Positions 1 to 5,914 of a stretch of 11,994 bases of DNA are shown here, piece after piece. The position numbers and the translations under genes were made by a program. The DNA is taken from positions 1-11,994 of the forward strand of contig DAOWCY010000214.1 in NCBI GenBank assembly GCA_030639305.1, written 5' to 3'. Under the pieces are notes generated by a model. It had not been told where the DNA came from, searched no databases, and saw only the letters and a list, made by a program, of their open reading frames with translations. Position 1 is the stretch's first letter, and every line of letters starts with the position of its first letter. The stretch comes from JAGLQA01 sp023135565 (GTDB lineage Bacteria; Acidobacteriota; Aminicenantia; UBA2199).

Positions 1-81
1 AAAATGACATGTCTTGGTGCCAAACAAAAAGAACTTTTAACCAGAGTCGAAAAAAAGGAGCTTATTACGGATTACGTCTAA
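1..81 (+). CDS. 3' end of an unidentified CDS (partial)
   Basis: Frame 1 is open from the first base and ends at a double stop, TAA TAA (79-84). It encodes about 26 residues rich in Lys and Glu, ending ELITDYV, which is compatible with the C-terminus of a soluble protein. The segment is too short to identify, and an open stretch of this length can occur by chance. The double stop and the change to AT-rich, repeat-like sequence right after it are the only supporting signs. If real, it converges with the minus-strand phosphoesterase gene that ends at 254. Confidence 0.3.
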   Translation, partial: KMTCLGAKQKELLTRVEKKELITDYV

Positions 82-149
82 TAATTTTTTTGGAAGGCCG
101 CTGCACATAAGGGAAGTGGGGATTTAGGTGGTAAACTTGGGTTAAAAAA

Positions 150-230
150 AGCGAGAAGCGCTATCAGCACCTCTGCCGCGAAGCGACTCAACGCTCCCCC
201 GCGCCGCGGGGTTGAACAAAACTTTTGTTT
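150..230. repeat. Intergenic modular repeat, copy A (partial)
   Basis: This is a partial member of the family seen complete at 1267-1458 and 4587-4805. It starts with the module AGCGAGAAGCGCT (150-162, a 4-bp stem), which copy B also has. Then comes a hairpin with a GAA loop at 175-187 (GCCGC-GAA-GCGAC, one mismatch) and a perfect 6-bp hairpin with a GCC loop at 197-211 (CCCCGC-GCC-GCGGGG). It ends with the palindromic tail AACAAAACTTTTGTT (215-229). No terminal inverted repeats remain. It lies just past the 3' end of the phosphoesterase gene and could act as its transcription terminator, which is an inference. Confidence 0.75.
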
Positions 231-253
231 AAAAAAGTAAAAACAGTACGCTG

Positions 254-1231
254 CTACACATAAACAAATTTCGATTTGTCTAAGATTTTTTCACCATCCC
301 AACGATAACAAACCAACTTGCCACCCCGGGCCACGCTGTAATCTAAACAGGCAGCATTCCGGGTCAATAGCCGCGGCTCACCGGTAAACCAATAATGACC
401 GAAAAAAACCGGGGAATCATTATCCAACGCTTGTTCCCGGTTAGCTTCCGCTTTTAGCTCTTCCAGCACCCGGCCGGGAATCTTAATGCCGGCCAGCTTT
501 TTTAAAGAGTTCTCATTAATCCGGGCCACCTGGTCATAAGTGCACGCCTCTCTCAACTGTTCACCGGGCAGCCACCATTTTAACCGCACCTTGCGGCGCA
601 GGTTGCCGTCCTTATCTAAAATGCCGGGGAACCCGTCCGGCAGGGGGATTTCTTTTCCTTTTAACAGTGTTTCCACTGCGTCGAAACAGGGAGTGAATTC
701 CTGGTAGGATTCGTAGATAAACTCGTCGGTGAGCCTGCCGCTGCCGTCTGCCGGGGAAGCCGCCCCCCCCAGGAATTTGATCGTATCCTGGTCCCAACTT
801 GCATGAACGATCCTGATTCCGCCGATTTCTAAAAACAGCGGCATTCTCCTGAACCACTCTAAATAACCGCGCCATTTCTCTTTGCCGCCCGCAGCAATCT
901 CTGCCAGCACTGTTTTATGCTGGCCGCTGTTTTTTTCGCTGTGCTTGCGGATCGAATCCCCATTCCGGTCTTTTGTATGATAACACAGGGCATTGTACTC
1001 GTGATTGCCCATTACGACCAAAGCCCGCTCCCTGTCCACCATCGCTTTGACTATTTCGACGGTTTTGAAATTTTCAGGCCCCCTGTCGATCAAATCGCCT
1101 AAAAAAATAGCTTTCCTGTCCCGGTGCCGGAAACAACCCGCCTGTTCTTTATAACCCAGTTTTAGCAGCAGTTCCAGCAGCTTACCGGCATAGCCGTGAA
1201 TATCTCCTATGATGTCGAAAGAATTTATCAT
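254..1231 (-). CDS. Calcineurin-like metallophosphoesterase
   Basis: A cytoplasmic two-metal phosphoesterase of 325 residues, related to the PPP / Ap4A-hydrolase-like branch. The metal-site motifs appear in order: GDIHG (residues 9-13), GDLIDRG (45-51), GNHE (75-78), HASW (143-146) and GHYW (278-281). The C-terminus has the CYRWDGE stretch (308-314) often seen in bacterial members. The substrate cannot be read from sequence; diadenosine polyphosphates or phosphoproteins are typical of the family. The frame stays open upstream to 1315, but those residues are encoded by repeat copy B and lack a domain, so I start at the ATG just before the first motif; ATG 1246 is the alternative. Neither has a Shine-Dalgarno sequence; a TATAAT-like stretch lies at 1233-1240. 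Repeats flank the gene on both sides. Confidence 0.93.
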   Translation of the reverse strand: MINSFDIIGDIHGYAGKLLELLLKLGYKEQAGCFRHRDRKAIFLGDLIDRGPENFKTVEIVKAMVDRERALVVMGNHEYNALCYHTKDRNGDSIRKHSEKNSGQHKTVLAEIAAGGKEKWRGYLEWFRRMPLFLEIGGIRIVHASWDQDTIKFLGGAASPADGSGRLTDEFIYESYQEFTPCFDAVETLLKGKEIPLPDGFPGILDKDGNLRRKVRLKWWLPGEQLREACTYDQVARINENSLKKLAGIKIPGRVLEELKAEANREQALDNDSPVFFGHYWFTGEPRLLTRNAACLDYSVARGGKLVCYRWDGEKILDKSKFVYV

Positions 1232-1266
1232 TTTATTATATACCATTAATTTTCGATGTTGGCAAT

Positions 1267-1458
1267 GCCTCCGGCGGCCCTGCCGGGGGCCAAACTTTTG
1301 AAAAAGTTTGATCAAAACTTTTTATTATTTAAAAGCGAGAAGCGCTCACACGCTGCCCCTGCTGCGAAGCAGCTCATAGGCTGGGGACGCCGTCCCCCGG
1401 CGAAGCCGCTTATACCCGCCCCACGTGGTGAGGTCGCCCCGGCAGGGCCGCCGGAGGC
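1267..1458. repeat. Intergenic modular repeat, copy B (complete, MITE-like)
   Basis: This 192-bp element is bounded by perfect inverted repeats. The shared 13-bp end GCCTCCGGCGGCC (1267-1279) faces its complement (1446-1458), and in this copy the match runs to 22 bp (1267-1288 with 1437-1458). Inside are the palindrome AAACTTTT-GA-AAAAGTTT, the module AGCGAGAAGCGCT (1334-1346), a hairpin GCTGC-GAA-GCAGC (1361-1373), a hairpin GGGGAC-GCC-GTCCCC (1383-1397) and a second GAA-loop hairpin CGGC-GAA-GCCG (1398-1408). It encodes no protein. Its right end supplies the last base of the TAG stop codon of the upstream exported peptidase gene. Confidence 0.85.
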
Positions 1459-4400
1459 TAAAAAGAATTTCCTATCCTGAAATAAAAAACCGGGGCATGA
1501 TAAGGATTCTGCCCGACCGCGCCACCTCCGGCGAAATTGAACTTCAGGTCGCCGATATAAGCGGTCAGGTTCAATTCCAGGCCCAAAGAATAGGCCGGGT
1601 CGATTACTTTTTCCCGGAGCCACAGGTTGCCTATATCGGCAAAAAAAGCCAGGTACACCCGGTCCAGGCTGCGAATCACGGTAAAGACCCGTTCTATTTT
1701 AAAAAGAGCGACCCTGTACTCTAAGTTCACGATAAAACCGCCGGAACCGGCAAAAAAACCCGACGGAAAACCCCTCATCAGGTCGAACATATTACCGCCG
1801 GCCATAGTAAAACCAACTTCCGAATCCGCCCCGCCCATGTGGAATAAACGCTGCGCTTCACCCCAGGAGTCCGCTGCCCCGAAACGAAAAGCCAGCACAT
1901 TGGGCCTGGAAACCGAAAGATACATCCGGTAATCGAAAGCAATCGTATTAATATCATAGTCGCTGCCCAAAAACTTTAAATCCCGGGCATAAGAGAGTGC
2001 AAAGCCGGCACCATCGGCATAAGAAATAGAATCATAATATTTTTTGATAGAACTAAAAATATAACCGGCCTTGAAACCGCCTAAGTGTACGCTGCTATTT
2101 TCCACCGGGTCGCTGTACCGGTCCGCTATCTTTTCAAAATAGACAGCAGCGTAAAAATAGGACTGCCGCTTCTCTTTTATAGAGAGTGGAAAGCGGGCGG
2201 AAATTTCAGCGTTTTCGGAAAAATGAATAAAGTCCTCGCCGCACGGTCTTTTATATAAATCGGAATAATTGCCGTATTTAAAAACCAACGTAGGGTAAAA
2301 ACCATCATAAGTATAATTAAAACCGAAGCTCCATTTCCGGCTCTCGAAACCATAAAAAGCATCCAGTTCAAAAGCGTGTTTTTCTAAAATATCGTTCCCG
2401 GAAAGAGAGAGGCCCGGTTTTATCTCTTCTCCCGCGTCCCGAAAATTGGGTGCAAAGTATTTGGGAAAAAGTTCGCGCAGGCTGTTATACTTTTTTATCC
2501 TGCGCCCCCTGGATTTCCCGGGGAGTGCTGCCTTCTCCGGTGCCGGAGAATCATTTTTCCCGGTTTGCCTGTCGGGGCTTGCGCCTTTTATCCCCTCCCC
2601 ACGCAGTGGGACCTTCGTGCCCTTCGTGGTAAAATCAGCTCTTTGTAATTCCAGGAGTCCTAAGTTCAAACCATTGGTATCGAAAAAAGAAACCACTAAC
2701 TCTTCTCCACCCGGCAAAAAGGAAAAATACTTGACGTCCGGCAGGGAATCATCCCTATAAATATAAAAATCCCCGGTATCCGCATCCACCGAAGCCAGCC
2801 GGTAACTGTTTTGATCCGCGGTTATAAAAAATATCTCCCGGTTATTCTTCCACCGGGGAGCGTAACTTTTTACGCCGTCCCGGCTCAGGAGTTTTACCGG
2901 TTTCCCTGCGCTGTGACTATCCGGGTAAAACCCCATGGGGCCTGCCTGTTCGGCTCCGCTTGCAGGTAGGCGCAGCTTCGCGCCCGCCCCGCCGACAGTA
3001 AAAAGAGCAATACGCCAGTGTTGGTTTTTGTTTTTTAGGGCGGCGGCGATCTGTACTTCTGATGGGGAAAGATCTTGTTTTTTCGCGAATGTTTTTTCTC
3101 GAGACGAGATCATTTCATCCGCATTCATGGGCTGCGGGTGCCACCCGCCCGGCGGCAGGGCCAGTTGGGCCAGGGAAGCGAATCCCCTGGAAATGATCGT
3201 TTCTTTGCCGGTTTTTAAGTCATAAACCGTAAGGTAAGATTTGCTCCCTTTTCGTTTTACGCAGTAGATTTTATCCCCGCGTTTCACCGGGTAAGAAAGC
3301 CGCCTGCCCCTGGTTAGTCTTTTCAACCGGTTTTTTTTTAGGTCGAGTTCGTACAAATCGAAATATCTATAAAAAGATTTATAATACTCCGCCGCGGAGA
3401 AATAGAGTTTCTTATCTTCTTTGGAATAGAAAAGCGCATTTACCCCGCCTTTTTTTATTAACCGCCGAGTTTTGCCGGTATCGAGGTCTAACTCATGAAT
3501 GCCGGGGAACTCTTTATAATTTTGGTCTACATAAAAAACTTTTCCCTGCCCGTTACAAACCGGGTATTTTTTCCCCCAACCGCTGCGGGTCAGGTGTTTT
3601 ACTTTATTTTTATTGTCTTTTTGGAGACCGGCGATACTCTCGACAAATTCGGCCCACAGCGTTTTCAGGTCTTTGTCGAAAATCCTTTTGAACCTGGTTG
3701 ACATCCACAAAGGCACAAAATGGTAACCGAAACTGTGCACCAATTTCCGCACTTTCTCTTCGCCGTATCTCCCGGCCAGGAACTCCACGAATTTTGCGCC
3801 GTAAAGGTATTTGACGTTCGGGCCGGGCCCAAAAGTAGGCTCCCCGTAAATCTGCGCTGCTTCGGGAATTTGTCCGGCAGCCAGGATATTTCCCAGCGCA
3901 ATCTCGAAATCCGGGATGTCGAGCCTGCCGCCGGGGTTTAATTTCGATTCGGCGTAAATCGACGTTCCTTCCATTAGCCACACCGGAGCATAGATCATTG
4001 GGAAAAAAACCGGGTTGGCGCCGAATATTTTCCTCATGAAATAAGTAAAACCGGAACCGGCGTTCATGTTGAAAATATGGTTCATTTCGTGTGAGAGTAC
4101 TAAGAAAAGCCAATCCCGGCAGCTCCCGATGTCCGACTCCGGCGCCGGGTCGAATAGGTGCAGTTCGATCCAATTAAAAGGAAAAAACGTGGCGCTACCG
4201 TTGGCAAAGTCATAACTGTCGTGCAGTAGAATCCTGATTTTGTTCCTGACGATCTCTTTTTTTTTGCCTTCGGCGACCAGGGGGGCTTTTTTGAAAAACC
4301 GCCCCCCTGGACCCCCCGAAAAACTTTTGTTTATTTCTTTTTTTTTTGGGGAATGGGTTTTAGTAGTCGGATACCCCCACAACTGCTGTAATTTGTTATA

Positions 4401-4574
4401 TATTTCATGGGCACTATCTAAGATATAGAATGCCTCATCTTCACAGCCCCTGGGAAAAACAACGATGAATCTATCGTCGCAGATTTCCCGCCACTTTATT
4501 TCCGGGTGGTATTTGGCAAACAACACCCCACAGGAAATAACAAAAAACATAACCAATAGGATAATTTTTTTCAT
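1458..4574 (-). CDS. Exported peptidase MA-like / TolB-like propeller / outer-membrane beta-barrel protein
   Basis: A 1038-residue envelope protein with three parts. A signal peptide (residues 1-20, MKKIILLVMFFVISCGVLFA) precedes a gluzincin-type domain with zinc motif HEMNH (162-166) and a likely third ligand, Glu202, in WLMEG. Residues about 330-640 have TolB/PD40-like propeller strands (IHELDLDTGKTRRL, YELDLKKNRLKRLTRG). From about 710 to the end, Gly/aromatic beta-strands resemble a BamA/surface-antigen barrel, and the last residue is Phe, the usual outer-membrane barrel ending. Secreted proteolysis at the outer membrane is an inference. ATG 4574 is chosen because it begins the signal peptide; the frame runs on to 4670 only through repeat C. 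No good Shine-Dalgarno exists except a GGAGG inside the repeat end, 13 nt upstream. Four in-frame insertions are listed separately. Confidence 0.88.
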   Translation of the reverse strand: MKKIILLVMFFVISCGVLFAKYHPEIKWREICDDRFIVVFPRGCEDEAFYILDSAHEIYNKLQQLWGYPTTKTHSPKKKEINKSFSGGPGGRFFKKAPLVAEGKKKEIVRNKIRILLHDSYDFANGSATFFPFNWIELHLFDPAPESDIGSCRDWLFLVLSHEMNHIFNMNAGSGFTYFMRKIFGANPVFFPMIYAPVWLMEGTSIYAESKLNPGGRLDIPDFEIALGNILAAGQIPEAAQIYGEPTFGPGPNVKYLYGAKFVEFLAGRYGEEKVRKLVHSFGYHFVPLWMSTRFKRIFDKDLKTLWAEFVESIAGLQKDNKNKVKHLTRSGWGKKYPVCNGQGKVFYVDQNYKEFPGIHELDLDTGKTRRLIKKGGVNALFYSKEDKKLYFSAAEYYKSFYRYFDLYELDLKKNRLKRLTRGRRLSYPVKRGDKIYCVKRKGSKSYLTVYDLKTGKETIISRGFASLAQLALPPGGWHPQPMNADEMISSREKTFAKKQDLSPSEVQIAAALKNKNQHWRIALFTVGGAGAKLRLPASGAEQAGPMGFYPDSHSAGKPVKLLSRDGVKSYAPRWKNNREIFFITADQNSYRLASVDADTGDFYIYRDDSLPDVKYFSFLPGGEELVVSFFDTNGLNLGLLELQRADFTTKGTKVPLRGEGIKGASPDRQTGKNDSPAPEKAALPGKSRGRRIKKYNSLRELFPKYFAPNFRDAGEEIKPGLSLSGNDILEKHAFELDAFYGFESRKWSFGFNYTYDGFYPTLVFKYGNYSDLYKRPCGEDFIHFSENAEISARFPLSIKEKRQSYFYAAVYFEKIADRYSDPVENSSVHLGGFKAGYIFSSIKKYYDSISYADGAGFALSYARDLKFLGSDYDINTIAFDYRMYLSVSRPNVLAFRFGAADSWGEAQRLFHMGGADSEVGFTMAGGNMFDLMRGFPSGFFAGSGGFIVNLEYRVALFKIERVFTVIRSLDRVYLAFFADIGNLWLREKVIDPAYSLGLELNLTAYIGDLKFNFAGGGAVGQNPYHAPVFYFRIGNSF
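2505..2639 (-). repeat. Repeat-derived in-frame insertion I4 (propeller-barrel linker)
   Basis: This encodes residues about 646-690 of the exported peptidase: a Lys/Gly/Pro-rich, probably unstructured linker between propeller and barrel. On the coding strand it holds the near-tandem ACCACGAAGG / GCACGAAGG pair, a CCCAC-TGC-GTGGG hairpin and the inverted repeat TCTCCGG-TG-CCGGAGA (2534-2549). These are features of spreading intergenic DNA rather than of a conserved fold. The edges are approximate. Confidence 0.45.
2907..2990 (-). repeat. Repeat-derived in-frame insertion I3 (propeller)
   Basis: This encodes residues about 529-556, which separate two stretches that read naturally together as one propeller blade (RIALFTVGG and GKPVKLLSRDG). 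The DNA has an inverted repeat, CCTGCCTG (2941-2948) with CAGGTAGG (2963-2970, one mismatch), and on the coding strand a GCGAAGC core (2975-2981), the same core as the intergenic GAA-loop hairpins. The edges are judged by eye. Confidence 0.45.
3054..3143 (-). repeat. Repeat-derived in-frame insertion I2 (propeller)
   Basis: This encodes residues about 478-507, which interrupt a typical propeller strand: LALPPGG would normally lead directly into QIAAALKN. On the plus strand the segment holds TTTTTCGCGAA (3079-3089), TGTTTTTTC (3090-3098) and TCGAGACG (3099-3106). The first two recur in the same order, and the third inverted, in the non-coding gap at 10031-10062. That supports a mobile or repetitive origin. 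The edges are approximate. Confidence 0.4.
4266..4334 (-). repeat. Repeat-derived in-frame insertion I1 (peptidase domain)
   Basis: On the plus strand this segment starts with GCCTTCGGCGACC, a degenerate copy of the 13-bp end of the intergenic elements. It continues with a perfect 10-bp stem (CCAGGGGGGC 4277-4286, GCCCCCCTGG 4301-4310, 14-nt loop) and ends with AAAAACTTTTG, as in copies A and C. It is read as part of residues about 76-107 of the peptidase, a basic Gly/Pro-rich loop placed between the helix ending LQQLWGYP and the strand KIRILLHDSYDF. Confidence 0.65.
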
Positions 4575-4586
4575 GTTAAAATACAT

Positions 4587-4805
4587 GCCTCCGGCGGCCA
4601 AACTTTTGAAAAAGTTTGAACAAAACTTTTGATGATTGAAAAGCAAAAACATCACTATGTTGCGAAGCAACTCATCGGCTCCCCGCGCCGCGGGGTTGAA
4701 AAAGTTTGAACAAAACTTTTGTTAAGCAAACGCCTGTGCCCTTTACCGGCGTTTGTGAATTTGCCCGAACGTTCGGCTAAATAGAAGTTTTTGGCCGCCG
4801 GAGGC
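4587..4805. repeat. Intergenic modular repeat, copy C (complete, MITE-like)
   Basis: This 219-bp element has perfect 13-bp terminal inverted repeats (4587-4599 and 4793-4805), identical to those of copy B. Inside are AAACTTTT-GA-AAAAGTTT, the hairpin GTTGC-GAA-GCAAC (4659-4671), the hairpin CCCCGC-GCC-GCGGGG (4681-4695), the palindrome AACAAAACTTTTGTT (4709-4723), an 8-bp stem CAAACGCC/GGCGTTTG (4727-4755) and the 12-bp palindrome CCGAACGTTCGG (4765-4776). It fills almost the whole gap between trxB and the exported peptidase gene, so transcripts from trxB would cross its hairpins. Confidence 0.85.
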
Positions 4806-4817
4806 TAACCCGATTTG

Positions 4818-5753
4818 CTAATCATGCAGCGTTTCTAAATAACGTTCCGTGTCTATAGCTGCGACGCAGCCGCTGCCCGCCGCGGTAATCGCCTGGCGAT
4901 ACAACGAATCCTGCACATCCCCACAGGCAAACACACCGGGAATATTCGTAGCGGATTGAGTATTACTCCCTTTTTTAGTAATGATATACCCTTTTTCGTC
5001 CGTGTCCAACTGACCGGCAAAAAGAGCCGTGTTGGGAGTATGGCCGATAGCAACAAACATACCATCTACCGTCAGTTCCGAAACTGCCCCGGTTTTTTTA
5101 TTTTTTAGTTTAACGCCGCTGACCCGCTCTTCGCCCAGCACATCTTCAGGCACAGAATCTAAAATGAACTCGATCTTCGGGTTTTCGACGGCTTTTTTGA
5201 CCATGATCTTAGAAGCGCGGAACTGGTCCCTGCGGTGGATAATATAGACTTTCGAAGCAAAACGGGTCAGGTAGGTAGCCTCTTCCATGGCGCTGTCGCC
5301 GCCGCCTATCACACAGATCACCTTGTCCTTGAAGAAAAACCCATCGCAGGTGGCGCAGGCGCTGACGCCCCGGCCCATCAAGCGGCTCTCGTTTTCTAAG
5401 CCTAACAGGTTGGCCGTGGCCCCGGTAGAGACGATAACCGCATCCGCTTCATAAGCATCGTCGTCTACCCGGACGATTTTTTTATCCGCGGAAAGTTCCA
5501 CGGCAGTCACATCGGCGGTAATGAATTCTGTGCCGAAACGTTCTGCCTGGGCGCGAAATTCAGCCATCAAGTCCGGGCCGTTTATGCCCTCCTTGAAGCC
5601 GGGATAGTTTTCTACTTCCGTGGTAATCATCAGTTGGCCTCCCGCCTGGAAACCTTCGATTAATAGGGGTTCCAGGTTAGCTCTTGCGGTATAGATAGCT
5701 GCCGTGAGGCCAGCCGGACCAGAACCTATAATAATGACGTTTCTTTTCTCCAT
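4818..5753 (-). CDS. trxB: Thioredoxin reductase
   Basis: A cytoplasmic FAD enzyme that uses NADPH to reduce thioredoxin. The 311-residue length is typical of the low-molecular-weight bacterial family. The dinucleotide fold GSGPAG (residues 10-15) binds FAD. The redox-active pair is Cys133 and Cys136 in CATC. The NADPH domain has GGGDSA (150-155) and HRRDQFRA (173-180), and the second FAD motif is GDVQD (278-282). All key residues are present and the gene is intact. The start is fixed by AAGGAG (5760-5765) upstream of the ATG. A promoter, TTGACT-17-TAAAAT, lies just upstream. It diverges from the seven-repeat protein gene; repeat C follows it. Confidence 0.98.
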   Translation of the reverse strand: MEKRNVIIIGSGPAGLTAAIYTARANLEPLLIEGFQAGGQLMITTEVENYPGFKEGINGPDLMAEFRAQAERFGTEFITADVTAVELSADKKIVRVDDDAYEADAVIVSTGATANLLGLENESRLMGRGVSACATCDGFFFKDKVICVIGGGDSAMEEATYLTRFASKVYIIHRRDQFRASKIMVKKAVENPKIEFILDSVPEDVLGEERVSGVKLKNKKTGAVSELTVDGMFVAIGHTPNTALFAGQLDTDEKGYIITKKGSNTQSATNIPGVFACGDVQDSLYRQAITAAGSGCVAAIDTERYLETLHD

Positions 5754-5791
5754 ATATATCTCCTTATTAAGTCATTTTTGATTTAGCTTTT

Positions 5792-5820
5792 ATTTTATTC
5801 CAGTGGCATCCAAAAGTCAA
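5792..5820 (-). promoter_or_regulatory. Promoter of trxB
   Basis: On the minus strand a -35 box TTGACT (5815-5820) and a -10 box TAAAAT (5792-5797) are separated by exactly 17 nt, a good sigma70-type match. Transcription would start near 5785, leaving a leader of about 30 nt that contains the AAGGAG ribosome binding site. Confidence 0.7.
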
Positions 5821-5876
5821 CAGTAATTTCCCCCCACTCTCATAATTATGTTTTTGATGACTTTTTTACCGTTTCT

Positions 5877-5885
5877 TGGTACAAT
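5877..5885 (+). promoter_or_regulatory. Extended -10 promoter of the seven-repeat protein gene
   Basis: TGG-TACAAT (TG at 5877-5878, -10 at 5880-5885) matches an extended -10 element, 30 nt before the ATG at 5915. No good -35 box lies at 16-18 nt, which extended -10 promoters tolerate. An AGG (5908-5910) precedes the start. Confidence 0.45.
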
Positions 5886-5914
5886 AGAGACTAAGAAAAA
5901 GAAGTGCAGGAAAA

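Noticed and set aside
1232..1315. N-terminal extension of the phosphoesterase
   Set aside because: The extra residues come largely from repeat copy B and have no domain features; the conserved GDIHG motif lies close to the ATG at 1231, as in the family.
4530..4574. Lipoprotein signal (VISC) in the exported peptidase
   Set aside because: It formally matches a lipobox, but hydrophobic sequence continues past the Cys to LFA and the protein ends in an outer-membrane barrel, so ordinary signal peptidase cleavage is more likely.
4575..4670. N-terminal extension of the exported peptidase
   Set aside because: It is encoded by repeat copy C and would bury the signal peptide that begins at 4574.
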